From Durusdinium trenchii (taxonomy: Eukaryota > Sar > Dinophyceae > Suessiales > Symbiodiniaceae): a stretch of 64,000 nucleotides of DNA. A program made the position numbers and the translations under genes. Each line of letters starts with the position of its first letter. Positions within the stretch are counted from its first letter, which is position 1. The notes under the pieces were generated by a model. The model was not told the DNA's origin. It worked only from the letters and a program-made list of their open reading frames with translations, and made no database searches. Below, piece by piece: positions 23,829-36,279 of this stretch. The stretch is taken from contig CAXAMN010021584.1 of assembly GCA_963970005.1 (NCBI GenBank), positions 2,245,868-2,309,867 on the forward strand, written 5' to 3'.

Positions 23829-26800
23829 GTGAAGTTGCAACAGGCTGCAGCATTTTGCTCAATTGGGAAGGGTGAAGACAAGAACTTGCAAGAACTTTGG
23901 GTTGCTTTGGACAGCGACCTTGCTATTACTATGGACCGTCCCGCATCCATGCAAAGCCTCAAAGCAGGCATTGATGCGCTGAAGCAGCAGCCTCAGCCAT
24001 CAACGCCACGGAAACGTGTGGTATCCTGTCAGCAAGTCAATACGTGAAAACCAACCAATGCCATGATTACAGATTCAACTACATATTGTATGTTCTGTAT
24101 GAGCCATTTGTGCGGCACTATCATATTACTCACAGTTTCAGTGAATGCAATCGAACTGATATAAACGATTATGTTCCCACTTACGATATACAAATCACTA
24201 TTGTAAACTGACAGGTGAAGAAGGAGGAGGTGGATGATGACTTTGGCGACTACAGCCCAGAGACGCGAATGATCTTACATGCTCTGCCTGATACACCTGA
24301 GAGTTTGGAGTTGAAACGGGAGTACTTGCAGAAGAAGAACCGCTTGAATCGAGGACACATTGTACTTTTCAGTGAAGCTCTTTGTTTGGAACCAATTGTT
24401 AATGTCTTTGTCACAAGCTATTGGGCGATCACACGGGACACAAAATGTATCAATCAACATGTCATATCACTGTTTCTTGTAGTCCAACGAGTGCCGTGAA
24501 GGATACTCCAGCGGCAGCTGTGGTGGTTCTGTGCTTGGCCATGGCCTCGCTGGGGTGGCCTCGCCTGTCCCGGAGAACAAGAACAATGGTGAAGCGGGTT
24601 CTGTGCTTGGCCATGGCCTCCCTGCCGCTACGGTGGCTCCGCCTGTCCCTGAGAACCAGAACAATGGCGAAGCTGACCCTGATGCTGAGACTGTCCCTGC
24701 TCCGCATGCTCCGGTGGTTGCAGCGCTGGGCTCCACAATGACACCGGAGATACAGCCCATGGTTGCCAAAATGTGGGAACCAGTCCAAAAGGAGATTGAT
24801 GAGAAGAAGCGACAAGCGGAGTTGGAGCTTGAAAGCACATGCCAGAAACGCCAAAAAGTGGAGCATGAGGTGGGGGTTTGGACTGCGAAGCTTGAGCAAA
24901 TCCAAACCAAATTCGCACTATTCGAGAGGGATTTGGCAAAAGCTCAAGCCCAGTTGCAGGAGAGCTCCAAGATGCAAACAGTCCTTGCTGAGAGGGAACA
25001 TGCAATTCAGGCAGCGGAGCATGAGCTTGAGAAACGGCAAGCGAAGTTTGAAGGAGAAATGGACGCTTGGGATTCACAACGCGCCGTAGTTCTCGCAGAG
25101 ATCGACACAAAGTTCGATGAGCTGCGCCGGGAGGAGGTGCAGGCACGCCAGACTCAGAATGCGGGACCCTTTGCTGATCCAAAGGCGAGTCTCAGAGCCA
25201 AGATTCATCAAGTGGATCAAGTGAGACCCTTGCTGAACAGTGGCTCAGCTGATGTTCCTACACCTACTCCATCACGTACGCCATCAGCTTCTCCAACAAG
25301 CACACCAGGGACTACATCAACGGGATCAGTGCTGGAGGGTAAGATGGATGCAGCAAGTCGTGGTGAAGTGGAGGTTTACAAGTGCCACCCCAACACACGC
25401 TTTACAAGCAGCACCCATCCTGAGGCTTGGGGCGCATTGTACAGGGTCGTCCGCAAGGTGGATGTTGATGGAAACCCTGTGTGCCCTAAAGACATCTACG
25501 ATGCATGGCATCAAGGACTGGCCATGGAACAACCCATTGCCAAATCATGTGTATATATTAAACAAAATATATGTACAGTAAAAATCATATATATATATGT
25601 AGTGGCTGAGTTGCCGGACTTTTTATTGCTATTCAGTCGATGGATTAAATGACAAAAAAATGGAGTTCATAATTATGAAAGGCATACAAGCCTGTGATGG
25701 CAACGCCATTGTGCCTTTCTGTGCAAAGGAGGACCTGCTCGAGATAAGCTCCTCAAGGATTGGGTGTGCAGATGCTATTCACCAACCTCTGACGCGAATA
25801 CCAACAAGGCAATTTTTGGGAATAACCATTGGGACATTATACTAAACGCACAAATTGGAAGTCTTGCATGACATTCAATATAATAAATGTTGCTGAATAT
25901 ATTGCATGTAGTTGCGTTGTTGATTGATCTCAGAACCTGAGTATAATACTGATTCGGTCAGGCGAAGCTCGTGGCACTGATTACGCTTCGGCAGCACACT
26001 CGCAAATGGAGAAAAAACCTCCAAGGCTTTTCCTGGAAGACACCCCAGGAAATGAAGGATGACCTCAAGTGGCCTCAGATGCCTGGCATCTACTTCATCA
26101 TAAACATGATGCGGTGTTGTGGTGCAGCGGTGCATGCAGTTCTAGGTTCAAAAGCTTCTCAGCCTGTCGTGCACTGTAAGGAGCAAAATTGATGGAGCGA
26201 TCGCCTACTGTGAAAAGAGGAAGCTGACAAAGACGGGTTTTTAAGGGATAAAAGCACAAATTCATTGGGCATCATTCAAGTCCTGGGCAAAACATGATGT
26301 CTTTTTGAGTGATATTGCATTTGTTTTTGCTATGGTCAGCTGTCATTGGTGTCTGTATATGTGCAGAGCGTGGGTTTGTTGGCTCATGGCTGACCCTGGG
26401 AGGAAAGACATCTATGACCCGACTGTCACCAAGTACTTGGTGCAAGTGAGAGATGATGTGGAACAGGGAGATGAGAAACTCCAAGAGCTTCAGGCTGAGA
26501 TGCAGGAGTTGGGGTTGTGGAGCACAGACTTCACACTAGGAGACCTTCTCGGCGAGGAAGAAGAAGATGACAAGGGGGTACCGGAAGCCAAACCAAAGCA
26601 GAAATTGCCGGAGTACCCTGAGGTTGAGGGTGAGGAGTCGCTACCAGAGTATCTTGGGCAGTACAAAAAGGCATGTTTGTCGCGCAAAGCCTTGCTCAAG
26701 AACTCCAAAGAGAGACTGTCCGAGCCGGGCGCAGCGGCTGGCTTTGAGCTTCTCGACTGAAAAGAATGAAGTACAAAGAATGCGCATGTATAAAGGAAGC

Positions 26801-28498
26801 AAATATGCAGTGCTGCAATATCATTTCCTTTTTAAAGAGATATCGCGAGATGTTGGCAGAGCAATGTGGAGCATGTCACTCGTACCCTAGAACCTCCGAA
26901 GCCCAATCTTGATGTTTTGGTAATACTGTAATACTTGACCAAGGACAGACTTGAAGAACTTGGAGAATTCAGGGGGCAACTTTTCAGCAAAAAGGCAAGC
27001 CTAACAAAAGCCTTATTTCTGCAGGACATATTTTTGCATGCTTTGTGTGTCTCTCTCTCTGCTCTCTCTTTATGATTATCTACAATTTAACACTCTTGAA
27101 AGTCCGCTTCTTAGTTTCTTGTTGGCACTCCTGTTCAGATCTGTTCAGTTTGTTGTGGTTTTGCATGCTGATTTGCAAACAGCTGATGGCGCGAACACGG
27201 GCAATTTGGTAAGAAGTACGTATTTTCCCAACACTAAGATTGCTAGAATCTATATATAGATAATATGTTGCTAAGACACATGAGTGATATATATATATAC
27301 TGCAATAATGCATGGATATTCCCAAAGGCATTAGTATTTTTGAATATGGAAATGGAATATATTATTTATATATATATATGCATAACCGCCGCAAATGCAA
27401 CGCGACACCAGGTAAGCTCAGCGCATTCCTGACGGAGATGGCTCAAATCGAGAGCGGTCCCACTGGAAAGACGTGCCTTGTGCAAGCCATGTTTTGAATT
27501 TGCACCGGTTGTCTACAAAGACAAATGCACGTCGATCCTACCCATCTATTCAACAATCGTATAGGCAGTCTATAGCAGGCCCCCCACCTGTTTGTTGATA
27601 CATGTTGATACTCTGTCACTTGACTCTGTGGAACCATGTTGTAGATGGTCAATCATGGATTCCACGAGTTCTTTTCTTCAGAGTTTATGCTGTATGTTAC
27701 GCCGCATGCGCATGTGTGCCAAGTGTTTCAATGCCTTCTCCATTTGTCCTTCCCCATGTGATGCAGCCGGAAGATGGACGTTGGGATCAAACAAAGTGCT
27801 TCATTGTTGAAAACCCCCTGGTAACATTTTGTAACTTGAGTTTGTTCAGGGATATGTGCGAGGTTTGATGTTAAGCAAATGTTGCATGTATAGATTTGGG
27901 GACACAGCCTGCACTCTCAACAAACCATATGTTGCTTCAGATGAGAATAACAGAAGGATATGTGCTTCAGTGCTGCGCTGTTTGCTCAGGAAGGGTGCCT
28001 TTTCTACGGTATGCGGACAGATTAGGAGCGAGCCTGGTCCTTATGTCACAGTGATTGGTATTGTCGGGTCTATGGATGAAGGGAACTGCAGTGATGCGAA
28101 CATCGTCTTCAGTTTGTTTTCTGTTTTCTATAGCTTTGTCAATTTTGATGTAAAGTAACAGCAGCAACCAGCGGCCCTGTGGAGCAAAGGTCAATTATGT
28201 TCACGGCCTTTCACAAGCAAGTGAAGAGCCTTGGCCGCGTTGTTTGGCAGATCACCGGATGTTCTTCAGAATTGCATGGACTGTTGTTTCAATAGCAAAC
28301 ATGCCATTTCGATACATTTATGCAGGAATTCCTTCAGTTTGATTTGTTTTTCCAATGCAATCAATCTCCAACAATGATGCTTATGGTATTGAATCCGTTT
28401 TGTCATTCTGTATCATTATTTGGATGGCCCAGGACCTACTTCCCAAAGTCTGCAGCGAAGAGCAAAGCGAAGAAGTCTGACAAATCTCCGCCTGAGTG
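23829..28498 (+). CDS. Orphan coiled-coil protein with lysine-rich tail
   Basis: I do not recognise the function. Clear exons are 23829-24017, joined in phase 0 to 24215 onward (RKR|VKKEEVDDDFGDYS), then 24483 to about 25516, 25962 to about 26110, about 26369-26757, and a final exon of about 28433-28498 reading PKSAAKSKAKKSDKSPPE. The exon at 24483 begins with two near-identical units containing GSVLGHGL. It then has a coiled coil of about 120 residues with EKKRQAELELE and HELEKRQAKFEGEM, a Thr/Pro/Ser linker, and a segment ending NPVCPKDIYDAW. The 25962 exon contains GFSWKTPQEMKDDLKW and the 26369 exon contains DPTVTKYLVQVRDD; I recall both as parts of a common dinoflagellate orphan family. 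The ATG is not certain. Weak exons between 27170 and 28270 are not placed. Confidence 0.45.
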
Positions 28499-29600
28499 AA
28501 TCACCACTTTGGGTGGTCTCCTGCAAAGTTGTTCAATGATTTGATATTATTTGATATGTATATATATATTGTATATTGTATATTTTTTGATGGTCAGTGT
28601 CACCTGCAGTTGTAAATGTGCTGTGTTGTGCTGGAGCGTGAGTGGTGGCCAACCGGTGTCTTTTCACCTCATATTTATATCTATAGGTGCAGAATGCACA
28701 AAGCCCAGTCCTTGCAACAAGTGGGGATGCTTTGTTGCCTTTGGATTGGCATTTTTGTGGCTTTGTACCTTGAGGACTTTTGGGCTTTTGGGGGTACCAC
28801 ATAAAAGCTCGTTTGTTGTATACTCTGGAACTATAGCCTGTTGATGTGAAAATGGTGTGTTCAAAAGGTCCCCGACGAGCACAGTTTAGGCAAGTGAGTT
28901 GGGTCCGGGACGACGTGTTTTGCAGAACATGGTGAACTTTCAGTAAAGCCCTCAAACTTTCAGTTAGGTGAAGCTTCAGGTCAAGGGACCAGTGGGCATT
29001 CTACCCTCTACCCTGAAGCGGGGTAACCTTTTTATCACCACGTGTGACTCCACATGTGCTTTCCGGCGGGGTTTAGGTATGCAGGCTTGCCACGTGCAAA
29101 GCTGCGTGGTAAGTGTCTGCAGGGGTTTGCAAATGTCACAGGTGTTTGATGTTCAGCCTGCCAGTTCCAGGACCTTTGCAATGCCTCTGTTTGTAGCGAC
29201 ATTTGGGATAGGCATTTCAGCAGACTTTGCAGGTCATTCTTTAGTGGAAGCCAATCAAATTTCATCAAATTCCGTTTTGTGGGTTCTAGCCTTCTGGGTT
29301 CCATTCTTCTGGGTTCCATGTAGTAGATGGAATACAAAGCGGCATGAAGCGTGAAAGGTTGAGGTTGAACATCTGGCATCTGGCCTGTTGTTTACGCTTG
29401 GAGTAGCGTAGCCTCAGATGCAGTGTGACAATCCAAACACTCAAACGCGATGAGGCTGAAAACACTTTGGGAGATGATTGGTTGAATACAAATTCGTCCT
29501 TCTCGAAGGAGGTCTCAAGTGCACATCTTGGTTGGTCATAGCGGCAGAGGGAATACTGTGTGTATACCGCCTTTATTTCGTCGTTCGCATGACCACACAG
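28499..29600. other. Spacer between plus-strand genes
   Basis: AT-rich simple sequence lies at 28540-28590. Open frames near 28620-28800 have no splice or family support. I see nothing else. Confidence 0.35.
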
Positions 29601-31750
29601 GTACAGATGAGGACCCTCTGGAATCCATGCAGGACGTGCTGGACACATATGTTGTCACTGGCCGGAGGTTTTGATTAATGCAGCAGTTGCTTGTTTTGGG
29701 ATATGGTGTCCCTCTAGATAGGTTGCTGATTGAACGCATGCTCTGTGAGATTGTCTGATGACACTTCTCAGGCCAATTCTGCAACAAAAGCTTGCAAATC
29801 GGCAAGATCGAGCGCATCTTTGGCTTCATGGCGGGAATGTCCCAGGGACAAATTGATGCTGCAGGACTTTGGCCGCATCGATGGTGCTCGACCAGGCAAC
29901 AAGCTTCGTGATATGCAGCGGCTGCTTGGGAAGAGAGGGTTTATGCCAAACATTCCAGTTTCTCAGATTGAAAAGGTTCCTGGTCTTTTCATTGGAACAC
30001 TCTTTTTGATATTTTTTGAGACGTCCGTCTTTGTGAATTTGATACGTCTGTCTTTGTTCTCAAAGGACCAGGTGAAGTTTGTTTATATAATTGAAATTGT
30101 GTCAACTGTCAATGGTTGTTATTTGCATGTTATTGCAGTCCTTCCACCTCACCTGCCTTATCTTTCCTTGCTCAGGTACACGAAGCTGGGAGTGGTTCCT
30201 GGAAGAGCCATCCAATGCTGGATGTGACAGCCTTTGCTCGATGGCTTCTCACCTCGTCCAGGTTCTCGAACTTTTTGCTGGCTGGTGAGAATTTAGAGAA
30301 TGTACGTGAGTGGACTTCCACCATGACGGATTTTTGGGAAAATTTTCGGTCGGTGCAGCCAAGTCATCCAGTTTTTGAAGACCACGCATCTGAGCTTCAC
30401 CTTACAATTCCTATTCTCATGCATGGAGATGAGGGGGTTGGCCACCGAAGAAAGCCAGTTCTTCAAATCTCCTGGGGGCCAGTGCTTGGGGCTGGACAGG
30501 CATCTCTCAAGAGATTGTACCTGATCACCTCTTGTCCAGCAAAGCTTTACAGCCAGTACAACAAAGGCATTGAAGCTGGAAACCCTGTGATTGAGAAATT
30601 GCTGGATGCTGTTGGGAAGAGTTTGATGCGTGCGTACTTCCAGGGGGTTGAATTGCCTAAGGATGCTGTGTGTGGTGTTGAACGGATCTACTTGGTCTGC
30701 ATAGCTCTTTGTGGTGACCATCCATGGCATGTAAAGTCCATGAAGTGCTTGAGACACCACACACGGAAATACATTTGTCCTCTTTGCCTTGCAAACATTG
30801 GTGCAGAGATACCGTTCGAAGATGTCTCGATGAATGCAATGTGGACTCAGACAGTTGGCCAGTCTCCTCCATTTCAAGGGCAACCACCCCTCTGGCAGGT
30901 GCCAGGATCCATGGCACATGAGTTCATGAAGATTGACCTCATGCACACCCTGCCACACGGTGTTGGCAGAAACTTCGCAGCTTCTGCCATATGCATGCTT
31001 GCTGGGCCACTAGGGCACTTCAAGTCATCAGGGCATCATCGCCGTGACAAAGATAGTGTCCTTGAGGCGGCCTACGATGACTTCTCGGCCTATTGCCGTG
31101 CGGTTGGGCAGCAAGCAAGGGACGTCAAGGAATTTACAAAGGAGAATCTGCATTGGGAGAGCAACAACAAGTTTCCTGATCTCACTTGCAAGGCAAGTGA
31201 CTGCACGCTGTTAGTCCAATGGCTTGTCGACTACCTTCAAAGACCGTTTAGACGCACTGAGCCCCTGGACCTCTGCTTTCGAACCGCAGTTGCCTTTGAT
31301 GCCTTCAACCGGCTGTGCTACACTTCCAGCAGTCGAGTGTGGTTTACACGTGATGAGGCTCAACTGGCCTTTGAACACATCATGACTTTCCTTTGCTGCT
31401 ACAAAGCCCTGACAAACTGGAGCTTCAATCATGGATGGACGTTGTTTATGGCCACACCAAAGCTGCACTTTGCAGCTCACTTTGCTTTTGACCTGTTCAA
31501 GTTTTTGCAGTCAGATGCAAAAGTTACATTCAATCCTGGGGTGTTTGCGACCCCGATGATGGAAGATTTTGTGGGGGTGACGAGCAGAATTGCACGAACC
31601 TCTCACCCTTCAAGTGTTGCAAGGACCGTGATATTTAAATATCTCGTTGTTGCCCGCAAGGCGTGGGCTGAAGGACCCACCAAGAGGAAGGAGAAATTCT
31701 GCTTGGGGCTGGGACTGGTGGGAGTGATGGTTTTCGCGGCGGTTCTGTAG
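29601..31750 (+). CDS. Transposase-like dinoflagellate family protein (large last exon)
   Basis: Exons are 29601-29667, 29772-29975 (with one frame break) and 30176-31750; the 29975/30176 join is phase 0 (IEK|VHEAGSG). The large exon encodes about 520 residues. In order it shows IPILMHGDEGVGHRRKP, a segment GDHPWHVKSMK, a CPLC pair, MKIDLMHTLPHGVGRNFAAS, FMATPKLHFAAHFAFDL and MMEDFVGVTSRIARTSHP, followed by a basic RKAW helix. The acidic positions in GDE, in DLMH (a DxxH string) and in MEDF, with PKLH before the last, suggest a DDE/RNase-H-fold transposase of a CACTA/Tnp2-like type; this is inference. The start lies upstream and was not found. Within 29772-29975 the frame moves by one base at the CCC run near 29841-29843, giving HGGNVP before and RDKLMLQDFGRIDG after. 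Confidence 0.6.
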
Positions 31751-32816
31751 GATTGGTCTGTGGTGATGAAGAGTTTTCCATAGTTTTCCATGAGATTGGT
31801 TTGTTGTGATTGGGTGAGATAGCAACATGAATAGTCAATGACCATCAGGGTGTCAGCCAAGCACAGAATACCTTAATAGGAACCAACACACTCTACAAAT
31901 CAAGTGACTTGGGCATGAAGGAGCATGAAATCCACCTGGTGGCCTTCCTTAAAAAATGTGTTTCCGAAAGAAACCAGAAATATAAGATAAACCATTTTTT
32001 TTGGTTTCGGAAAGAAACATTGAAAAGGAACACCTTTGGAGGGTGCAGGTATATGATCGGCTGGAACTGTTCACAGACAATTTTCAGACGTTTGTTCCCA
32101 AATGTGCGGCAAAAGCTGGACTGGACCACTCATCCTGCTGGTTCAATGACCAACCTTGCCCGGCAACAAGGTCGTGCAATCACAACTTGAGAGATCATAC
32201 AAGATTGACGATCTATAGTACTGTATCGGAAAGGGTTTTTAATTTAAGAGAGTCTCACAAACAAGCACGTATTCAACCAAGCAGCCAAGCAAGGAAGAAA
32301 CCAGCCCGTCCAACACCCAACCACCCAAACCAGCCAACCAACAACCTCCTTTCAGTACCATCGATACCATCCAAGCATCAGTGCTTGGTAGATACCAAAG
32401 GCCTTCTCCACCGCCAAGGTTGAGGGCGCAGATGACATGGCCTCGGACCACACTTCGCCACAGTCAAAGAACCCCAGATCCCGGACCAGGCCCAAAATTT
32501 CGCAGCACATTGCTGCCCAACCTCACGGAACAGCACCACTGGCAAAGTATCAGATATCACCCAGCAGGTGCCCAGCATGGCTCCATGGACAGGGTCCCAG
32601 CATGCGTTAAAGGGCTAAGAAACCTCCAATCCTCCCTGCCACTTCTTCTATAATGTACAGTCAGAAGCAGCAGCATGTCCTGATTAATTAATGCACTCGT
32701 CCTTCGAACCATTTTGAACCTGAAAAAGGCCACTGTTGTTCCTATCACCTCCTAATTGCATAGTATCAATCCACGCTTCCGCTTCCCGTGCCGCTTCCGC
32801 CGTGTCCAACCCTCAC
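31751..32816. other. Spacer; possible minus-strand exon at about 32420-32580
   Basis: A minus-strand open frame at 32580-32420 (containing FREVGQQCAAKFWAW) may be a downstream exon of the locus at 33 kb, but no junction confirms it. The inverted pair TTTCCGAAAGAAACCAGAAA / TTTCGGAAAGAAACATTGAA at 31959-32025 is a partial direct repeat. I see nothing else. Confidence 0.3.
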
Positions 32817-33425
32817 CTCCCGAACCTCGCTCCACCTCGTCCCCGGTGGGGGCGTTCCCTCCAAACTTCCGGGGGGCGTTCGCCACCAGCTCCTCGGCCC
32901 ATTGCCGGTGCGTGGGCAACAAGGACTTCTCGCGGATGGCCCGTAGGAGCACCTGGTTGGCTCGCGAACCGCGATGGCCCGCCAGGTCGGATCGGTGGCA
33001 AGGTCAGGCGTGCAACACCAACGGCAAAGGCTCTTCTGGCACCGGTCCCTTTTTCCGTGCTTTCATCTGTTGCCCTACTAAACAGCATGACGAACGAGAC
33101 CGACCAAGACATACCACAAGAAAGTGGTGAATATCCTCTTGCTATTGATTCATTGTTTACAAACTCTTCGGTGGTTCCAGGTCCATTTATTCATCCCCCT
33201 TCCCCTCCCTTCTCCTTTCTCCACCACGCACCCCCAAAAAAGGCCACTCCCTGCCGCTGCCCATGCCGTGCCTCTCGCATCAAGGGTCGGGAGACTTCGG
33301 AGGTGCGAGCGCCGCCGGGGACATACTGCTCCCAGAAGCGTGCGAAGTCCCGCTGCTGTCCATCCGAAGCCCCTGACAGCAGCTTCGACCTCAAGCCGCT
33401 GAGGGCTGAGCTGGTGAAGAAGGTC
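32817..33425 (-). CDS. Minus-strand GC-rich exons of an orphan gene
   Basis: Two exon-like stretches are visible: about 33425-33248 (LRSKLLSGASDGQQRDFARF, then EQYVPGGARTSEV) and about 33005-32817 (GSRANQVLLRAIREKSLLPT, then WAEELVANAPRKFGGNAPTG). The second ends at a strong donor, GGGAG|GTGAGG. I do not recognise the product. Their base composition matches the other minus-strand locus (10.8-14.8 kb) and not the plus-strand genes. Confidence 0.35.
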
Positions 33426-33895
33426 GGAAGATGGGCCAGTTGGGTGCTGGGAAGCAGGACACTAACATTCAGGAACCTTGCACAAACTTTTGCCCACGCC
33501 TGACCTCTGCAATGGAAGCACATGCACCAGTCATTTCATTGCAGTGCTACTTCGCACCTTTATCTTGAGGTAGTGGCAAGAGACAGGCTGTCCATGGAAC
33601 CGAGATACCGAAAGACACCCTTTGGGAAAAAGAATATTTTGTGTTCTTGTCAACTTCCTTCCCACAAGAATCTGTCACCACATGGTTGAGGCTAGTCTCC
33701 ACCCATTGGAACTTCGGTCAGAGGGAGATATAATATCCCTCTGAAATCAGCAAAACCTACACCTCAGAGCCCAGACGAGCAGAGTTACTCAAAGGGCAGC
33801 GCCTTTTTGTAGACCAGAAACCAGGAACGACACACCAACAGGTTTGAGATAAAGCATCCAAAAGCTAAAAACATCATAAACATCTACACTGCAGT

Positions 33896-33939
<44 letters not shown>

Positions 33940-34656
33940 CGTGTTTGTAGACAGATTCTAGTACTGTATGAGTAACACCGAACATGTTGGTCGAACGTGT
34001 CGGTCGACGTGGTGCGGTTGCAGGTTCTAGGGCCATCTAGGGCTACAGCCGTCCCTGCACACATCACAGCACCAAAGAATACCAAAGGAGCATTGGCCTT
34101 CAAGGATACATTTAACAACAATAACGAGAACATCCCATGGCATGATGGGAAATCTGTGTTCTCGGACGCCTCAAGATGCCTCTTTGGACGTCGACCTCTG
34201 GGAGGTTCGGCATTTTTTGAGGTAACACGAATCCGCGCATTATGGGACATCAGACATCCCTGATGTTTGGACATATACTGCCAAGATCTCTAACCATTGT
34301 ACCTTCCATTTGCCTCCCACACTCGGGCCAATCGATATATTATAGCCACCTTAAAGAACTAGACGACGAGTGGCCCGAAAGCATTTTTCATCACGTAGGA
34401 AATCAGAGTGCGAGTTATCCGGTAAGTGTGTAGTGAGAAGTGTTAAGTCGAGTGAGTTGAGGTAGTGTGTGGGTTTCTGTGCGTGTGTCTATGTCCGTGT
34501 GGAAACGAGTCTGCGTATGTGTGTGTTCGTGGAAGTTGAGGGAGTGTGTGGGTGTCTGTGTGCGATGCGGCCTCCCAAACCCCCCACCAGCGGCCAAGCG
34601 GTGACAGCCCAGCTCATCGTCGTGAGCATTTGGGCTGCTGGTAAGGGGACAATGGC
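33426..34656. other. Spacer with an AAC microsatellite and GT-rich sequence
   Basis: It holds the AAC repeat and a GT/GA-rich stretch from 34425 to 34560. I see no gene. Confidence 0.4.
33896..33940. repeat. (AAC)15 microsatellite
   Basis: This is a perfect 45-base AAC run. Confidence 0.97.
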
Positions 34657-35003
34657 AGCCAGCGTGCTGGCTTACCCACTTCAACTATGATGGCAGCCAG
34701 CGTGCTGGCTTTGCCATCTGGACAATGGCAGCCAGCGTGCTGGCTTACCCACTTCAACTATGATGGCAGCCAGCGTGCTGGCTTTGCCATCTCAACAATG
34801 GCAGCCAGCGTGCTGGCTTACCCACTTCAATTAGGATGGTAGCCAGCGTGCTGGCTCATACCCACTGCAACTATGATGGCAGCCAGCATGCTGGCTTTGC
34901 CATCTGGACAATGGCAGCCAGCGTGCTGGCTTACCCACTTCAACTATGATGTTAGCCAGCGTGCTGGCTTTCCATCTGGACAATGGCAGCCAGCAAGCTG
35001 GCT
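34657..35003. repeat. Array of ten 16-bp palindromes with alternating spacing
   Basis: Ten copies of AGCCAGCGTGCTGGCT or one-base variants start at 34657, 34695, 34730, 34768, 34803, 34841, 34881, 34916, 34954 and 34988. Each has 7-bp complementary arms (AGCCAGC and GCTGGCT); the copy at 34881 (AGCCAGCATGCTGGCT) is a perfect palindrome. The start-to-start distance mostly alternates between 38 and 35 bases, because two spacers alternate (one with TACCCACTTCAACTATGATG, one with TTGCCATCTGGACAATGG). The basic unit is therefore a dimer of about 73 bp. A role as cruciform, protein-binding site or satellite cannot be decided from sequence. Confidence 0.9.
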
Positions 35004-35039
35004 TCCACTGCCTGTTGTCAAAGGCACGTGTTAGTTGTA

Positions 35040-35288
35040 CTACCAAGTCGCCAGTTCTCATCTTCCAGCTCCCCAGCTACTCCGCGCACTACAGTTATAC
35101 TACACCGTCGCCAGTTCGCAGCTACTACCCACTCGCCAGTTCTCATCTTCCCATTCCCCAGCTACTCTGCGTACTAAAGTTGTACTACCAAGTCGCCAGT
35201 TCTCATCTTCCAGCTCCCCACCTACTCCGCATACTAAGGTCGTACTACAAAGTCGCCAGTTCTCAGCTACTACCCACTCACCAGTTCT
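35040..35288. repeat. Minisatellite with 60- and 25-base spacing, running into the gap
   Basis: The word TCGCCAGTTC recurs at 35048, 35108, 35133, 35193 and 35253, with a variant at 35279. Spacing is 60, 25, 60, 60 and 26 bases, so a long and a short unit are interspersed. The array is cut by the run of N. Confidence 0.85.
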
Positions 35289-35957
35289 NNNNNNNNNNNN
35301 NNNNNNNNNNNNNNNNNNNNNNNNNNNNNNNNNNNNNNNNNNNNNNNNNNNNNNNNNNNNNNNNNNNNNNNNNNNNNNNNNNNNNNNNNNNNNNNNNNNN
35401 NNNNNNNNNNNNNNNNNNNNNNNNNNNNNNNNNNNNNNNNNNNNNNNNNNNNNNNNNNNNNNNNNNNNNNNNNNNNNNNNNNNNNNNNNNNNNNNNNNNN
35501 NNNNNNNNNNNNNNNNNNNNNNNNNNNNNNNNNNNNNNNNNNNNNNNNNNNNNNNNNNNNNNNNNNNNNNNNNNNNNNNNNNNNNNNNNNNNNNNNNNNN
35601 NNNNNNNNNNNNNNNNNNNNNNNNNNNNNNNNNNNNNNNNNNNNNNNNNNNNNNNNNNNNNNNNNNNNNNNNNNNNNNNNNNNNNNNNNNNNNNNNNNNN
35701 NNNNNNNNNNNNNNNNNNNNNNNNNNNNNNNNNNNNNNNNNNNNNNNNNNNNNNNNNNNNNNNNNNNNNNNNNNNNNNNNNNNNNNNNNNNNNNNNNNNN
35801 NNNNNNNNNNNNNNNNNNNNNNNNNNNNNNNNNNNNNNNNNNNNNNNNNNNNNNNNNNNNNNNNNNNNNNNNNNNNNNNNNNNNNNNNNNNNNNNNNNNN
35901 NNNNNNNNNNNNNNNNNNNNNNNNNNNNNNNNNNNNNNNNNNNNNNNNNNNNNNNNN
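35289..35957. other. Assembly gap of 669 N
   Basis: The gap lies between two different tandem arrays, so it is probably unresolved satellite. All open frames crossing it are artefacts. Confidence 0.98.
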
Positions 35958-36180
35958 GCGCGCACACCCGGCAAATCGCACTCTCGCCTGCATTTCGCGC
36001 ACTCGACACGCACGATCTCCGCAGAGGGTTGCGCGCGCACCGGACAAATCGCACTCTCGCCTGCATTTCGCGCACTCGACACGCACGATCTCCGCAGAGG
36101 GTTGCGCGCACAGCCGGCAAATCGCACTCTCGCCTGCATTTCGCGCACTCCACACGCACGATCTCCGCAGAGGGTTGCAC
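35958..36180. repeat. 73-bp GC-rich tandem repeat, three copies
   Basis: The word CATTTCGCGC recurs at 35991, 36064 and 36137, giving an exact 73-base period. Units contain CGCAGAGGGTTGCGCGC and CACGCACGATCTCCGC. The first copy emerges from the gap. Confidence 0.9.
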
Positions 36181-36279
36181 TTTCGGTTGACGCTGTTCGT
36201 CCCACCCTCCGCCTTTAAGAGAGAATTTACAAAGTGGGGAAATGTTTTTTCATTAGGACATCTCCCGTGCTAGTTTTCC

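Noticed and set aside
34946..36273. Very long open frames spanning the gap
   Set aside because: They consist mostly of N and of tandem repeats on either side.
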